Positions 17,043 through 25,324 of a DNA stretch of 64,000 nucleotides are shown here, piece by piece. Position 1 is the first letter of the stretch; every line of letters begins with the position of its first letter. This stretch comes from Spirochaetaceae bacterium (GTDB lineage Bacteria > Spirochaetota > Leptospiria > Leptospirales > Leptonemataceae), in assembly GCA_002730875.1 (NCBI GenBank), contig PCBI01000005.1, positions 1,022,588-1,086,587 of the forward strand, read 5' to 3'. The notes under the pieces were generated by a model. That model saw only the letters and a program-made list of their open reading frames with translations, had not been told where the DNA came from and did not search any database. Position numbers and translations under genes: made by a program.

Positions 17043-18652
17043 TGAAGCAGCTATTCTTCGTAAAGCCACCGGTGGCCGGATCCGTAAAAACCCGGCTTGC
17101 CCGTTTCACCGGGCCCGAGTTGGCCAACGAAATCTACAAATCGATTCTGTCAGAAGTATTGAACTTTCCGTCTTCGGAATGTGCCCTTTATCTGTCAGCA
17201 CAGGATCCTACTGGCTTCTTCGCCGAGCGCTTTCCGGAGCATCCCCGGTATCTTCAAAACGGGATTCACCTGGGGATTCGCATGGCATCAGCTTTCCAGG
17301 AAAGTTTTCGGCGGTGGCCTTCGCATAACATCCTTCTGACAGGAAGCGATATCCCTGGCTACCATTTGGGTCTGGCCCGGCAGGCCGACGAATTGCTAAA
17401 AGGCTGCGATGCGGTGATCATTCCCTCCAACGACGGAGGTTACAGTATGATAGGCTTTCGAGCCGGTATCCTGGATGCGCCTTCTCTGGATGCGGATGGT
17501 CTGGCTGTGGATGCTCTAGATGCGGATGCTTCCATGCATGCGCCTCATCATTTTCCTGATCATTCGGAATCGGAGTCGCAAGCTCATTCAATATCGGATC
17601 CTTTGTCGCCATCGCTGTCCAGTTCGCGAAGAGGCGAACCCGCTCCCGGAACTCCGAAGCCAGGGACGGAGTCCTCCACTGAAAGCCCGAGTAAGCAAGG
17701 GGCCGGGCAGGAGGTAGCCAACAAGGAGACGGCGGGGCGACGCATATCTACAGCTGACTTTTTTGCTCTTTTCGAAGGGATTGAGTGGTCTACCCCGGAG
17801 GTTCTTCAAAGCCAGCTTGCGAACTTCGGTAAGCTCGGGCTCAGCGTGAAGCTTATGGAGCCCCTTGCGGATCTGGATGATGCCTCAGACCTGTATTCTT
17901 TCCATTCGCAGGGAAATCTACCGCGGGAAACCAAAGCGCTAATTGAGAAACTGCCCGGTATTGCAGTGCTGATCCCGGTCTTTAACGAAGTAGAGAATCT
18001 GGAATTCGTTCTTTCGCCCCTCAAAGACTCCGGTCTGTTCAAGCACATTGTCTGTGCTGATAATGACAGCAGCGACGGATCCCGGGAGAAGGCTCGGGCA
18101 CTGGGGGCCCTGGTGAGCCATTGCAACCGGCGAGGTTACGGTTCCACATGCCTGAAGGGGATGGAATTTCTTGAGGGCTACCAGGATTGGCAGGTCTTGC
18201 TATACATGGACGGGGACGGTTCCGACGATCCGGCCGACCTCCTGTCCGTGCTGGAGCCGGTAGTATCGGGACAGTTCGATCTATGTATTGGAGCCCGTAC
18301 CGGCGGGGCCCTCCTACCGCATCAGAGGTTCGGAAACTGGTTGGCTACATTTCTGATTCGCTGGCTCTACAAACATCGTTATCGCGACCTGGGTCCCTTT
18401 CGTGCCATCCACCGCAGCGCGCTAAAGAGACTTAAAATGGATGATCCGGACTTCGGGTGGACCGTGCAAATGCAGGTGCGAGCGGTCCGCCAGAATCTCA
18501 GGATTGCCGAAGTAGACGTAAACTCCCGGAAACGGTACGCCGGAAAAAGCAAAGTGAGCGCCACTGTAAAGGGTTCGGCGCTTGCAGGTTGGATCATACT
18601 TCGTACGGTGTTTCGGGAATTTTTATTGAACAAAAAGGATTCCGCTGATTAG
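17042..18652 (+). CDS. Fused transferase: DUF2064/CofC-like domain plus GT2 glycosyltransferase
   Basis: 536 residues with two nucleotide-sugar-type domains. Residues 1-150 and ~240-300 form a DUF2064-type domain (KPPVAGSVKTRLA, LLTGSDIPG, SNDGGYSMIGFR, then EGIEWSTPEVL). Residues ~305-536 are a GT2 domain resembling dolichyl-phosphate sugar transferases (IAVLIPVFNEVENLEFVL, ADNDSSDGSREKA, YMDGDGSDDP, GARTGGALL, GPFRAIHR). The two domain types are often separate neighbouring genes (selenodomain/radical-SAM-associated transferases 1 and 2). A low-complexity segment of about 85 residues interrupts the first domain. Confidence 0.85.
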   Translation: MKQLFFVKPPVAGSVKTRLARFTGPELANEIYKSILSEVLNFPSSECALYLSAQDPTGFFAERFPEHPRYLQNGIHLGIRMASAFQESFRRWPSHNILLTGSDIPGYHLGLARQADELLKGCDAVIIPSNDGGYSMIGFRAGILDAPSLDADGLAVDALDADASMHAPHHFPDHSESESQAHSISDPLSPSLSSSRRGEPAPGTPKPGTESSTESPSKQGAGQEVANKETAGRRISTADFFALFEGIEWSTPEVLQSQLANFGKLGLSVKLMEPLADLDDASDLYSFHSQGNLPRETKALIEKLPGIAVLIPVFNEVENLEFVLSPLKDSGLFKHIVCADNDSSDGSREKARALGALVSHCNRRGYGSTCLKGMEFLEGYQDWQVLLYMDGDGSDDPADLLSVLEPVVSGQFDLCIGARTGGALLPHQRFGNWLATFLIRWLYKHRYRDLGPFRAIHRSALKRLKMDDPDFGWTVQMQVRAVRQNLRIAEVDVNSRKRYAGKSKVSATVKGSALAGWIILRTVFREFLLNKKDSAD

Positions 18653-18663
18653 ACTGGTTCTAT

Positions 18664-18828
18664 ATGGCAAAGTCAGATGAAACCGATTCCGGGCAGGAGC
18701 GCAGGGGCCAGATGGACCCGGATGAGCAAAAGAGGAAGAAGCAGGCAGAAGCCGGGGCCATCGAGATTGATGTCCATGAGGAGAAAGTCCCGGACAAAGT
18801 TGTAAAGATTCGCGAGGAGAACTCTTGA
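18664..18828 (+). CDS. Small charged protein, 54 residues
   Basis: ATG at 18664, 11 bases after the glycosyltransferase stop, reads MAKSDETDSGQERRG... and ends KVVKIREENS. Its TGA at 18826-18828 overlaps the TTG start of the next gene (TTGA at 18825-18828). The composition is highly charged with no hydrophobic core until AIEIDVHEEKVPDKVVKI. The fit of both ends into the operon, and a GC-rich third codon position, support it as real. Function unknown. Confidence 0.6.
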   Translation: MAKSDETDSGQERRGQMDPDEQKRKKQAEAGAIEIDVHEEKVPDKVVKIREENS

Positions 18829-19181
18829 GCAATCCGGCCGAAGATTTACGCCAGTTCTACATCACCCCTGTATACCTCGAGGTAATGCGGCAGCGAGCCC
18901 GTCAATGGAGCGATGAATTCATTCAGCGTCAGCTTTCGCAGTTCAAGGACTCTATTCCGGACTATCCGGAAGTCCATGAGCTGCTGGAAGGAGAGATGCA
19001 TCGCAGAAACCTGAACCGCCTTAAGAGTCGCATCAAAAAACTAAAGAGTTCTGATTTGCAGGGGATGCGAAAAAAGCAATCGGATCCGGACACCCTGGAG
19101 ATTATCGATACCGAGCTTCTGATCCGGCAAGGCGTAAAGACCCTGCCAGACTCCGAAGAGAACGCACGAGTTCAGTCCTGA
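18825..19181 (+). CDS. Hypothetical protein, 118 residues
   Basis: Starts at TTG inside the previous stop (TTGA), with GCGAGGAGA about 8 bases upstream acting as ribosome-binding site. Predicted mostly helical and charged (RQRARQWSDEFIQRQLSQFK, RRNLNRLKSRIKKLKSSDLQ), no Cys, no membrane segment. No family recognised. The stop is followed at once by the ATG of the deaminase-like gene (TGAATG), so the two are probably co-expressed. Confidence 0.72.
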   Translation: MSNPAEDLRQFYITPVYLEVMRQRARQWSDEFIQRQLSQFKDSIPDYPEVHELLEGEMHRRNLNRLKSRIKKLKSSDLQGMRKKQSDPDTLEIIDTELLIRQGVKTLPDSEENARVQS

Positions 19182-20519
19182 ATGTATCAAGAGAATACCT
19201 ACGAACTGCACACACATCTCTATGGTTGCCTGAATCAAGAAGACCTTCGCTGGCTTGCTTCGCGAAAAGAGCCGCGCTGGCACATTTTCCAGTCCAGCTT
19301 TGAAGAAACCTACGGTCACAAACCCGATCTAGAGGGGATCTTTCACCCGCAGCGGAGTCAGGATCTTCGCTCCTACAGCGTCTACGAGTCAGTGGGTAAT
19401 TTCCCCCGGTTTCAGTGCTGCTTTGATTTTGTCATCAGTGTAGCCCATGCGGATGAAGAGGAGCTGTTCCAGGTCGCGAAGCGGGTGTCCGGCAGGCAGA
19501 AAGAGCCACTTGCCGAATATAGAATGCTCTTTGGGCCCCAGCTTTCCATGGAAGAATACAGCCAACGGGTGCAGGCGCTTTGCGAAGGATTCGAGCAGGC
19601 CGACCAGGATGGTTATCTGGTCATGTCGCTCTGGCGTGGCGGCGATCTGGCCCGGCATCAGTACGATGCGCTCCAGGATTTGATGAAGAGATCTGCCGTG
19701 GTGCGAAAAAGACTCGTAGGCGTGGACTTCTGCGCAAAGGAAGAAGGCTTCCCGCCACTGGAGAAAAAGGAACTGTTTAAAAGAATTCGCACGGACAACC
19801 AGAACAACCCGGAGACCTCACTGGCCATTCTATACCATGTAGGCGAATCCTTTCAGGACAAGAGCCTGGAAAGTGCGGTTCGCTGGGTGTATCAGTCCGC
19901 CGAGCTGGGGGCTCATCGTCTCGGGCATTGTATTGCCCTGGGCCAGGATCCGGCGGAGTTCTTGAACACGGAACGTCAGGAGTCGGTGCAGGAAAGAATT
20001 CATCAGCTGGAGTTTGAGAGGGCGCATGATCTGATCATCTCTTGCGCCGAATCAGAACTTGAATCGGAAATCGTCCGGTTGCAGGAATTGTTAGCCAAAG
20101 GAAGCGGTGCCCGCCGAACGGGAGATAGAAGCGCCACCGGTACATGCTATTCTGTGTTGCAAGACTCTACCCCGGATCAGGAGCCCCGGGTAACGGTGCG
20201 CTATACGGAAGACTATGTGGAGCGAGTGCGGGACTTCCAGAATCGCTTAATGAAACGGCTGGCAGAGATGCCTGTGGTCATAGAGGTGTGCCCTACATCC
20301 AATCTTCGCATCGGGGCCATTCAGAAGCATCCGGTGCATAGATTTCTGGAGCACAAAGTACCGGTAGTGGTTGGAGCGGACGATCCGGGAATCTTTGATA
20401 CAAATCTGGAAACCGAGTTCCAGATCCTGGAAAGAGACGGCCTATCAAGGGAAACATTAAGCGAAATGATGGCTACTGCGCGCAAAAGCCATAGCCATGC
20501 GATGAGTGGAAGAGCGTAG
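19182..20519 (+). CDS. Adenosine deaminase-like amidohydrolase
   Basis: 445 residues, amidohydrolase fold. Metal and catalytic residues of the ADA family are in place: ELHTHLYG (HxH, residues 10 and 12), LYHVGESF (His and Glu), GAHRLGHC (His), VCPTSNLRIG, and GADDPGIF (metal Asp pair). It is ~100 residues longer than bacterial adenosine deaminases (about 340), with extra sequence in the first 120 residues and a charged insertion around 285-330. The true substrate may not be adenosine. Starts directly on the stop of the small upstream gene. Confidence 0.8.
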   Translation: MYQENTYELHTHLYGCLNQEDLRWLASRKEPRWHIFQSSFEETYGHKPDLEGIFHPQRSQDLRSYSVYESVGNFPRFQCCFDFVISVAHADEEELFQVAKRVSGRQKEPLAEYRMLFGPQLSMEEYSQRVQALCEGFEQADQDGYLVMSLWRGGDLARHQYDALQDLMKRSAVVRKRLVGVDFCAKEEGFPPLEKKELFKRIRTDNQNNPETSLAILYHVGESFQDKSLESAVRWVYQSAELGAHRLGHCIALGQDPAEFLNTERQESVQERIHQLEFERAHDLIISCAESELESEIVRLQELLAKGSGARRTGDRSATGTCYSVLQDSTPDQEPRVTVRYTEDYVERVRDFQNRLMKRLAEMPVVIEVCPTSNLRIGAIQKHPVHRFLEHKVPVVVGADDPGIFDTNLETEFQILERDGLSRETLSEMMATARKSHSHAMSGRA

Positions 20520-20569
20520 TAGAGAGCAATAGATGGAAGTAGGCAATAGCCGAGCGAAATAGCGCCTGA

Positions 20570-20974
20570 TTACTCTTCTTCCCGTTCTATGTACTTTCCT
20601 TTGCCCCGGGCTACAATCTTGCCGATTTCATTCTCGATTTCGGCCCGATTCTCAACCACGCGGCGGTTCTTTTTTACAAACCAGCCTCTTAGATAGAGGT
20701 TCTCCCCTACATTGGCGGGCTGCAAATAGCGAATAGTGAGTTCACCGGTCACGGTGTCAAAGTTCATGGCTTCGTTAATTCGGGCCATGGTCTCATCCAG
20801 GATGACGGAAAGAATACCCGGGTGCACCTGATCGGGTTCGCCTATGAACTTTTCGGGACAGCGGTATTCGCCGTAGACTGTTTTGGTGTCTTCGTCGAAC
20901 GTTAACTTCAGCTGCAGACCATCGGGATTGTCGGTTCCTGAACCAAAACTGAGGCTACCATTGCGACCGGACAT
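20570..20974 (-). CDS. Hotdog-fold thioesterase (PaaI/4HBT-like)
   Basis: 134 residues. The segment [21 protein letters not shown] matches the hotdog thioesterase helix (H-x-G-x(4)-L-x-D-E), followed by strands [22 protein letters not shown]. Likely hydrolyses an acyl-CoA or acyl-carrier thioester; the substrate is unknown. Cytoplasmic. The gene is divergent from the NamZ-like gene at 21144. Confidence 0.82.
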   Translation of the reverse strand: MSGRNGSLSFGSGTDNPDGLQLKLTFDEDTKTVYGEYRCPEKFIGEPDQVHPGILSVILDETMARINEAMNFDTVTGELTIRYLQPANVGENLYLRGWFVKKNRRVVENRAEIENEIGKIVARGKGKYIEREEE

Positions 20975-21028
20975 GGCACTTAATTAAGAGATACTTCCTT
21001 TTTGTCAAGCATCTTTCGTATCTGAGGA

Positions 21029-21056
21029 TTGACTTCCGGAATGCCGATGATATTAA
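21029..21056 (+). promoter_or_regulatory. Probable sigma70-type promoter for the NamZ-like gene
   Basis: TTGACT (21029-21034), 16-base spacer, TATTAA (21051-21056). Transcription would start near 21063, giving a leader of about 80 bases before the ATG at 21144. Confidence 0.5.
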
Positions 21057-21143
21057 TAGCATCTCAAACCCTGCATTGAAAGTCTCTCGGGGCTGGTCTG
21101 CAGGACCGTGTCGATCCGCTCACATAGAATCTGGCAGCATTAA

Positions 21144-22502
21144 ATGAAACCTGTTTCCACCGCATTACCCGTTGTTGCTCTTCTGCTTTGTTCCTGTTAC
21201 GGGGCGTGCTCTTCCGGTCCTCGATACCCGGGGATGGAAGATACGGTTCTCGATATCCGTCACAGAGATGGTGACCGAATCCGGTTGCTTTCCATTTCTG
21301 ATTCGCATGTACCCGATGAAGAGACAGAGGATCGACTATTGCCCATCCGTAGACAGGGACGAGTGCTTTCCGGTCTGGATCTGCTGGAAATCGACGACTT
21401 CAGGATGCTCCGAAACCGTCGCTTCGCATTGTTAACAAATGCCACCGGCCTGAATCGAAATCTGGTGCCGGGATTGGATCTACTTGTGAATGCCGGGGTT
21501 CGTCCGTCCCTGATTCTTGAACCCGAGCACGGGTTGTACAGCCACGAGGACCAGTACCTGCCCGGCGGATTTCGCGAGGAGTCCCGATATGGGATTCGGC
21601 TTCTCAGCCTCTATTCCGCGCAGAAAAAGCCCCGGGACTATCAGCTCCAGGGAATAGAGGCGATAGTAATCGATATTCAGAACCTTCCGGTACGTTGCTA
21701 CACGTACATTTCTACGCTTACCTATCTGATGGAGGCGGCGGAGGACAACAATATCGAGATCATTATTCTGGACCGACCGCATCCCTACGGCTTCTGGAAG
21801 GCCAGCGGCCCCTATCTAAAATCGGGGTACGAGAGTTTCGTGAGCCTGGCTCCGGTTCCCTATCTCTATAGCATGACCATGGGCGAATATGCGCTCTATA
21901 TGGCCAAATCCCGTTTCCGGAAGCTTAAGCTCTCCGTTGTTAAGGTCAAAAACTACGACAGGGATGATTCGGAGATTTCGCTCCAAAGAGCCTGGATCAA
22001 CCCTTCGCCCAATATCCCGGATCTGGAAACGGCCCTGGTTTATGCCGGAGTGGTCTTCTTTGAAGGTACGAACGTGAGTCTGGGAAGAGGCACCACCCGA
22101 CCGTTTGTATACTCCGGGGCGCCCTGGATGGATGCCGATTCCGTGTTGGCTGAGCTGAGACGGCTGAAGTTACCCGGGGTTCGATTCGCCCGCACAGTGT
22201 TCACTCCCACCGCTTCCCTTTATCGCGGCATTACATGCTATGGGATTCAGATCATTCCCGTGTCCTATGAGTTCGATCCCATTCAAACCGGCTTCGAATA
22301 TATGAAAATTCTGCACCGGCTCCATCCGGAGTTTCATTTCAAGCGGCGAGGGTCCCGACAGTATTTCACCGATTACCTGTGGGGAGATTCTACCTATCGC
22401 GAAGCAGTTCTCGAGGACGCAGACTTCAAACAATTCCGGCGCACCTACGTACAGGACGGAATTCATTTCGAAGAGCTCACCGAAGAAATCCGTCTATACT
22501 GA
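21144..22502 (+). CDS. NamZ-like exo-beta-N-acetylmuramidase (GH171, DUF1343) lipoprotein
   Basis: 452 residues. The signal MKPVSTALPVVALLLCSC is followed by a domain matching DUF1343: RRFALLTNATGLNRN, ILEPEHGLYS, IDIQNLPVRCYTYISTL, ILDRPHPYG, WINPSPNIPDLETALVYAG, FEGTNVSLGRGTTRPF. Known members (NamZ) release MurNAc from the non-reducing end of peptidoglycan fragments for recycling. Here it would act as a lipid-anchored envelope enzyme. It appears monocistronic, with no muropeptide transporter beside it. Confidence 0.88.
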   Translation: MKPVSTALPVVALLLCSCYGACSSGPRYPGMEDTVLDIRHRDGDRIRLLSISDSHVPDEETEDRLLPIRRQGRVLSGLDLLEIDDFRMLRNRRFALLTNATGLNRNLVPGLDLLVNAGVRPSLILEPEHGLYSHEDQYLPGGFREESRYGIRLLSLYSAQKKPRDYQLQGIEAIVIDIQNLPVRCYTYISTLTYLMEAAEDNNIEIIILDRPHPYGFWKASGPYLKSGYESFVSLAPVPYLYSMTMGEYALYMAKSRFRKLKLSVVKVKNYDRDDSEISLQRAWINPSPNIPDLETALVYAGVVFFEGTNVSLGRGTTRPFVYSGAPWMDADSVLAELRRLKLPGVRFARTVFTPTASLYRGITCYGIQIIPVSYEFDPIQTGFEYMKILHRLHPEFHFKRRGSRQYFTDYLWGDSTYREAVLEDADFKQFRRTYVQDGIHFEELTEEIRLY

Positions 22503-22565
22503 AGACTCATCCGGACCTTTTTGCGCTGAATCCGTGTTGACCTGCATTGCGGATCGTATCAATCA

Positions 22566-24170
22566 TTGTCCATGTCTGATTCCGGAAGTGTGCGAAAGAT
22601 TTTTCAGAAGGTCTCTTCTTCGCCTACCCGACCGCCCGCCGAAAAAAAACTTAGCCGATTCGACGTCGCCGATGTCTATGAAGGCCCGGCCGCCACAGAA
22701 GGGGCTGCATCCGGCGAGTCCGGCCTTGACGAGAAGCTAAGGCAGGCCTACTTCTGGATTGTCAATCATGCCATCATTTCCCCGTTCTATGATATCGAAT
22801 ACAACGATGAGCCTCCAACCACGTTTCAGATAGGCGATAGAAAAACCACTCTAAGCCTGCCCACGGCTCAGAGCTATTCCAGTTTTGTTCTTATGCCTCT
22901 TCTCAACCTGGCTGTGCGAAGAAGATGTCTTTTTGTAGGGGGGCCTGGTCGAGGCAAAACGGCCAGCGCTATATTGATGGGCGTCCTTGCCGGTTATTCG
23001 CTAACAGAAATACGAAGAGCCATCCAGCACGGACAACCGGAAATGACAGTCACCGATCTTCTGGGCAACCCCATTCCCTCGGACTTAATGAATGCATCCT
23101 CCATGGACGAAGTGCGCATATCCTGGCGCAAGTGGCTCGGCATGCGGGTCAAGATCATAGACGAATACAACCGAATACCCACTCGAACCCAGTCCGCTCT
23201 TCTGACCGTCCTGGCAGACAACTACGCCGAGGTTCTGGATCAAATCTACGAATGTCCCGAGGCCGCCTGGTATCTCACCGCCAACGACGATGCCGGCGGC
23301 GGGACTTACAAGGTTATCGAAGCCCTCCAGGATCGGATAGACATTGTGGTGCATGCGCTTCATTTTAACACGCGCTTCATCGGGGATTTGCTTTTGCGCA
23401 TAGAAGCGGGCATATCGCCGGAGAAAATGGTCCCCGAAAGTATCATCTTTTCTGAAGAAGAACTCAACCAGATGAATCAGGAGATCCTGGCGGTAACCAT
23501 TCCGCCGGAGCTAATGCGAAGGGTGGAGTTCTTCGCCTCGCATTTCGAATTCTTCGAATCCGCCGGCGAACAGTTGGAGTACAAAACCAAAGATAATGTG
23601 AAGCTGGCCGGTATGGAGCTTTCGCAATTGATGCTGGAAGAAACCGGCCGGGACCTTGTGAAAGACCTGGGCAGCCAGACCAAAAACGGACTATCTGTAC
23701 GAGCCATTATGACCTGTCTTGTATTTGCCAAAGCCATCGCCTACTTTCGAGGCGAAAGCTCCGTATCCTTTGAAGATTTCAGGCAAATGCTTCCCTTTGT
23801 ACTGCATGACAAACTGGCCCAGAATCCGGATTCCCCATTCTTCGAAGGCGGGAACCATTCCATTTACCGCGTGGATCGGGTGGGCTGGATACGCCGGTTG
23901 TTTGACCTGTCATCTGCGGAATTTGATCGCCTGGGTCTGGACAAAGAGGATCCGGTGGCCAGCCTCCGGGCAAAGTTTGATCAGGGATTGGATGGTTTGA
24001 GCGAAAAGGAAACCCGGGTGCGCCTTTCGGAAATAGAGAGGACGCTGCAAGAAATTACAAAGTCCAGAAAAGTGTACGGTCATGTGTTTGATGATCTTCT
24101 CAAGCTAAAATACTTGCATCAGCGATATACGAATTACCTCAACTGGCTTCTGTGGACCAACAAAGCCTAG
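22566..24170 (+). CDS. MoxR-type AAA+ ATPase
   Basis: 534 residues (TTG 22566, or ATG 22572). AAA+ features: Walker A GGPGRGKTAS near residues 123-132, Walker B VKIIDEYNRIP near 195-205, sensor 1 TANDDAG near 237-243, and an NRIPTRTQSALL arginine-containing helix. MoxR ATPases act as chaperones that, with a partner vWA protein, remodel or activate other proteins. Longer than usual MoxR (~320-350) owing to ~95 N-terminal residues and a C-terminal helical extension. Two genes later lies the vWA partner. Confidence 0.88.
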   Translation: MSMSDSGSVRKIFQKVSSSPTRPPAEKKLSRFDVADVYEGPAATEGAASGESGLDEKLRQAYFWIVNHAIISPFYDIEYNDEPPTTFQIGDRKTTLSLPTAQSYSSFVLMPLLNLAVRRRCLFVGGPGRGKTASAILMGVLAGYSLTEIRRAIQHGQPEMTVTDLLGNPIPSDLMNASSMDEVRISWRKWLGMRVKIIDEYNRIPTRTQSALLTVLADNYAEVLDQIYECPEAAWYLTANDDAGGGTYKVIEALQDRIDIVVHALHFNTRFIGDLLLRIEAGISPEKMVPESIIFSEEELNQMNQEILAVTIPPELMRRVEFFASHFEFFESAGEQLEYKTKDNVKLAGMELSQLMLEETGRDLVKDLGSQTKNGLSVRAIMTCLVFAKAIAYFRGESSVSFEDFRQMLPFVLHDKLAQNPDSPFFEGGNHSIYRVDRVGWIRRLFDLSSAEFDRLGLDKEDPVASLRAKFDQGLDGLSEKETRVRLSEIERTLQEITKSRKVYGHVFDDLLKLKYLHQRYTNYLNWLLWTNKA

Positions 24171-24242
24171 AGTGGAGCGCAGATCGAAGGGGCCCATGCT
24201 GTTTGCACTTACATCCAGTGTCTTCGCGGAGGATGCAATCCG

Positions 24243-25292
24243 GTGACAGAGGCAAAGAACATCCATCCCGAGCTGACCGAATTTCTGAAGTCCCACCGGG
24301 ATCGGCTGAATCAGGAATTTCGCATCCGTTGGCTACAGAATAAGTCTCTGGATGGAGCCGCCTTTCTGGACAGTTTTACGTCGCTGGCTTCCGGCTTCTT
24401 GAATCGGCCGGCGTCTCGCACTCTTGCGGCAGACCAAAAGCATTCGGCATTGCTGGGCGCTTACCTGTTATTGCTCGAGGTTCCCGGGACGACGCAAGCA
24501 GGTCATCGTTCGCTTCTAAGTCGTGCCATGCAGAGCTTCCCGCTCATCGCAGGATTGGATGGAAGAGGGTTCCTGGCGCGAATCTATAACTATGCTCATA
24601 ACCTGATACGCTTTCATGTAGATCCTGAGCGATGGTGGGTCCTGGTGGAGAAGATTTCCTTTCTGGATTCCGAGTATGCCAGGGAAGGGGCAGCGGGCAA
24701 CAGGGAGCGCTTTTACAGGCTTGTCGCGGCTCTGGGATACCTGGCCGGTATGACCCATTTACGGTTTAGCGCTCTTGAAGTATTGCAACAGATGGACGAT
24801 CGAGAAGCCAGCGCCCTGTTTCCTAAAGTAGCGCCGGAAGACCTGCGTCAATGGCTCATACGGCTGTCCGAGTTTCCGTTCGCAGGACTGAAGCAACCAG
24901 AGCCCATCCTGCTGGGCGGCTATCAGGGAATGCAGGAGATGGTTTCGGGCGCCCGGGGATTCAACAGACCTCCTTCGCTTCTGGGCTTCTCTCGGGAGCA
25001 AGGCGCACTCCTGGTCTCGGACCAAACTCAGAACTATCTCGTGTTTGTGGATCGCTTTGGCAGTCAGGTCCTGGCCCTGGCCGGCAATGGAGCGGCAAAC
25101 GAAATCAAATTAGCAGCCTCCGAAAGAAGCGAGAAGAATTCACTGGGAGCCGGGCAGCAGGCGGACTGCATCAAGAAGCTGAAGAATGCGCGTTTGCCGG
25201 TACCCGGCAAAGTCCGGGATGCAACGCTCTGGAATGGCGTAGCTTACCTTTCCTGCGAAGACAGTCACTATCTCTGGGCGGTGCCGCAATGA
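24243..25292 (+). CDS. Unknown protein between MoxR and vWA genes
   Basis: 349 residues, GTG start with GGAGG upstream. No family recognised. The N-terminal ~220 residues look all-helical. The last ~110 are strand-rich with WD/NHL-like pieces (LLGFSREQGALLVSDQTQNY, FVDRFGSQVLALAGNG, GVAYLSCEDSHYLWAV), possibly a few propeller blades. By position it is the third member of the MoxR-vWA system, perhaps an adaptor or target. Its stop (TGA 25290-25292) overlaps an ATG that opens an 11-codon micro-ORF. Confidence 0.68.
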   Translation: MTEAKNIHPELTEFLKSHRDRLNQEFRIRWLQNKSLDGAAFLDSFTSLASGFLNRPASRTLAADQKHSALLGAYLLLLEVPGTTQAGHRSLLSRAMQSFPLIAGLDGRGFLARIYNYAHNLIRFHVDPERWWVLVEKISFLDSEYAREGAAGNRERFYRLVAALGYLAGMTHLRFSALEVLQQMDDREASALFPKVAPEDLRQWLIRLSEFPFAGLKQPEPILLGGYQGMQEMVSGARGFNRPPSLLGFSREQGALLVSDQTQNYLVFVDRFGSQVLALAGNGAANEIKLAASERSEKNSLGAGQQADCIKKLKNARLPVPGKVRDATLWNGVAYLSCEDSHYLWAVPQ

Positions 25293-25324
25293 GCTCGTCT
25301 GATCTCAGGATGGCGCCGCAATGA
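25289..25324 (+). other. Micro-ORF created by a 32-bp tandem duplication
   Basis: GCCGCAATGAG occurs at 25283-25293 and again at 25315-25325, with similar bases after each copy. The first copy opens MSSSDLRMAPQ-stop. Its ATG overlaps the stop of the upstream gene and its TGA overlaps the ATG of the vWA gene (both as ATGA), making a chain of coupled stops and starts. Whether it is translated is unknown. Confidence 0.5.
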
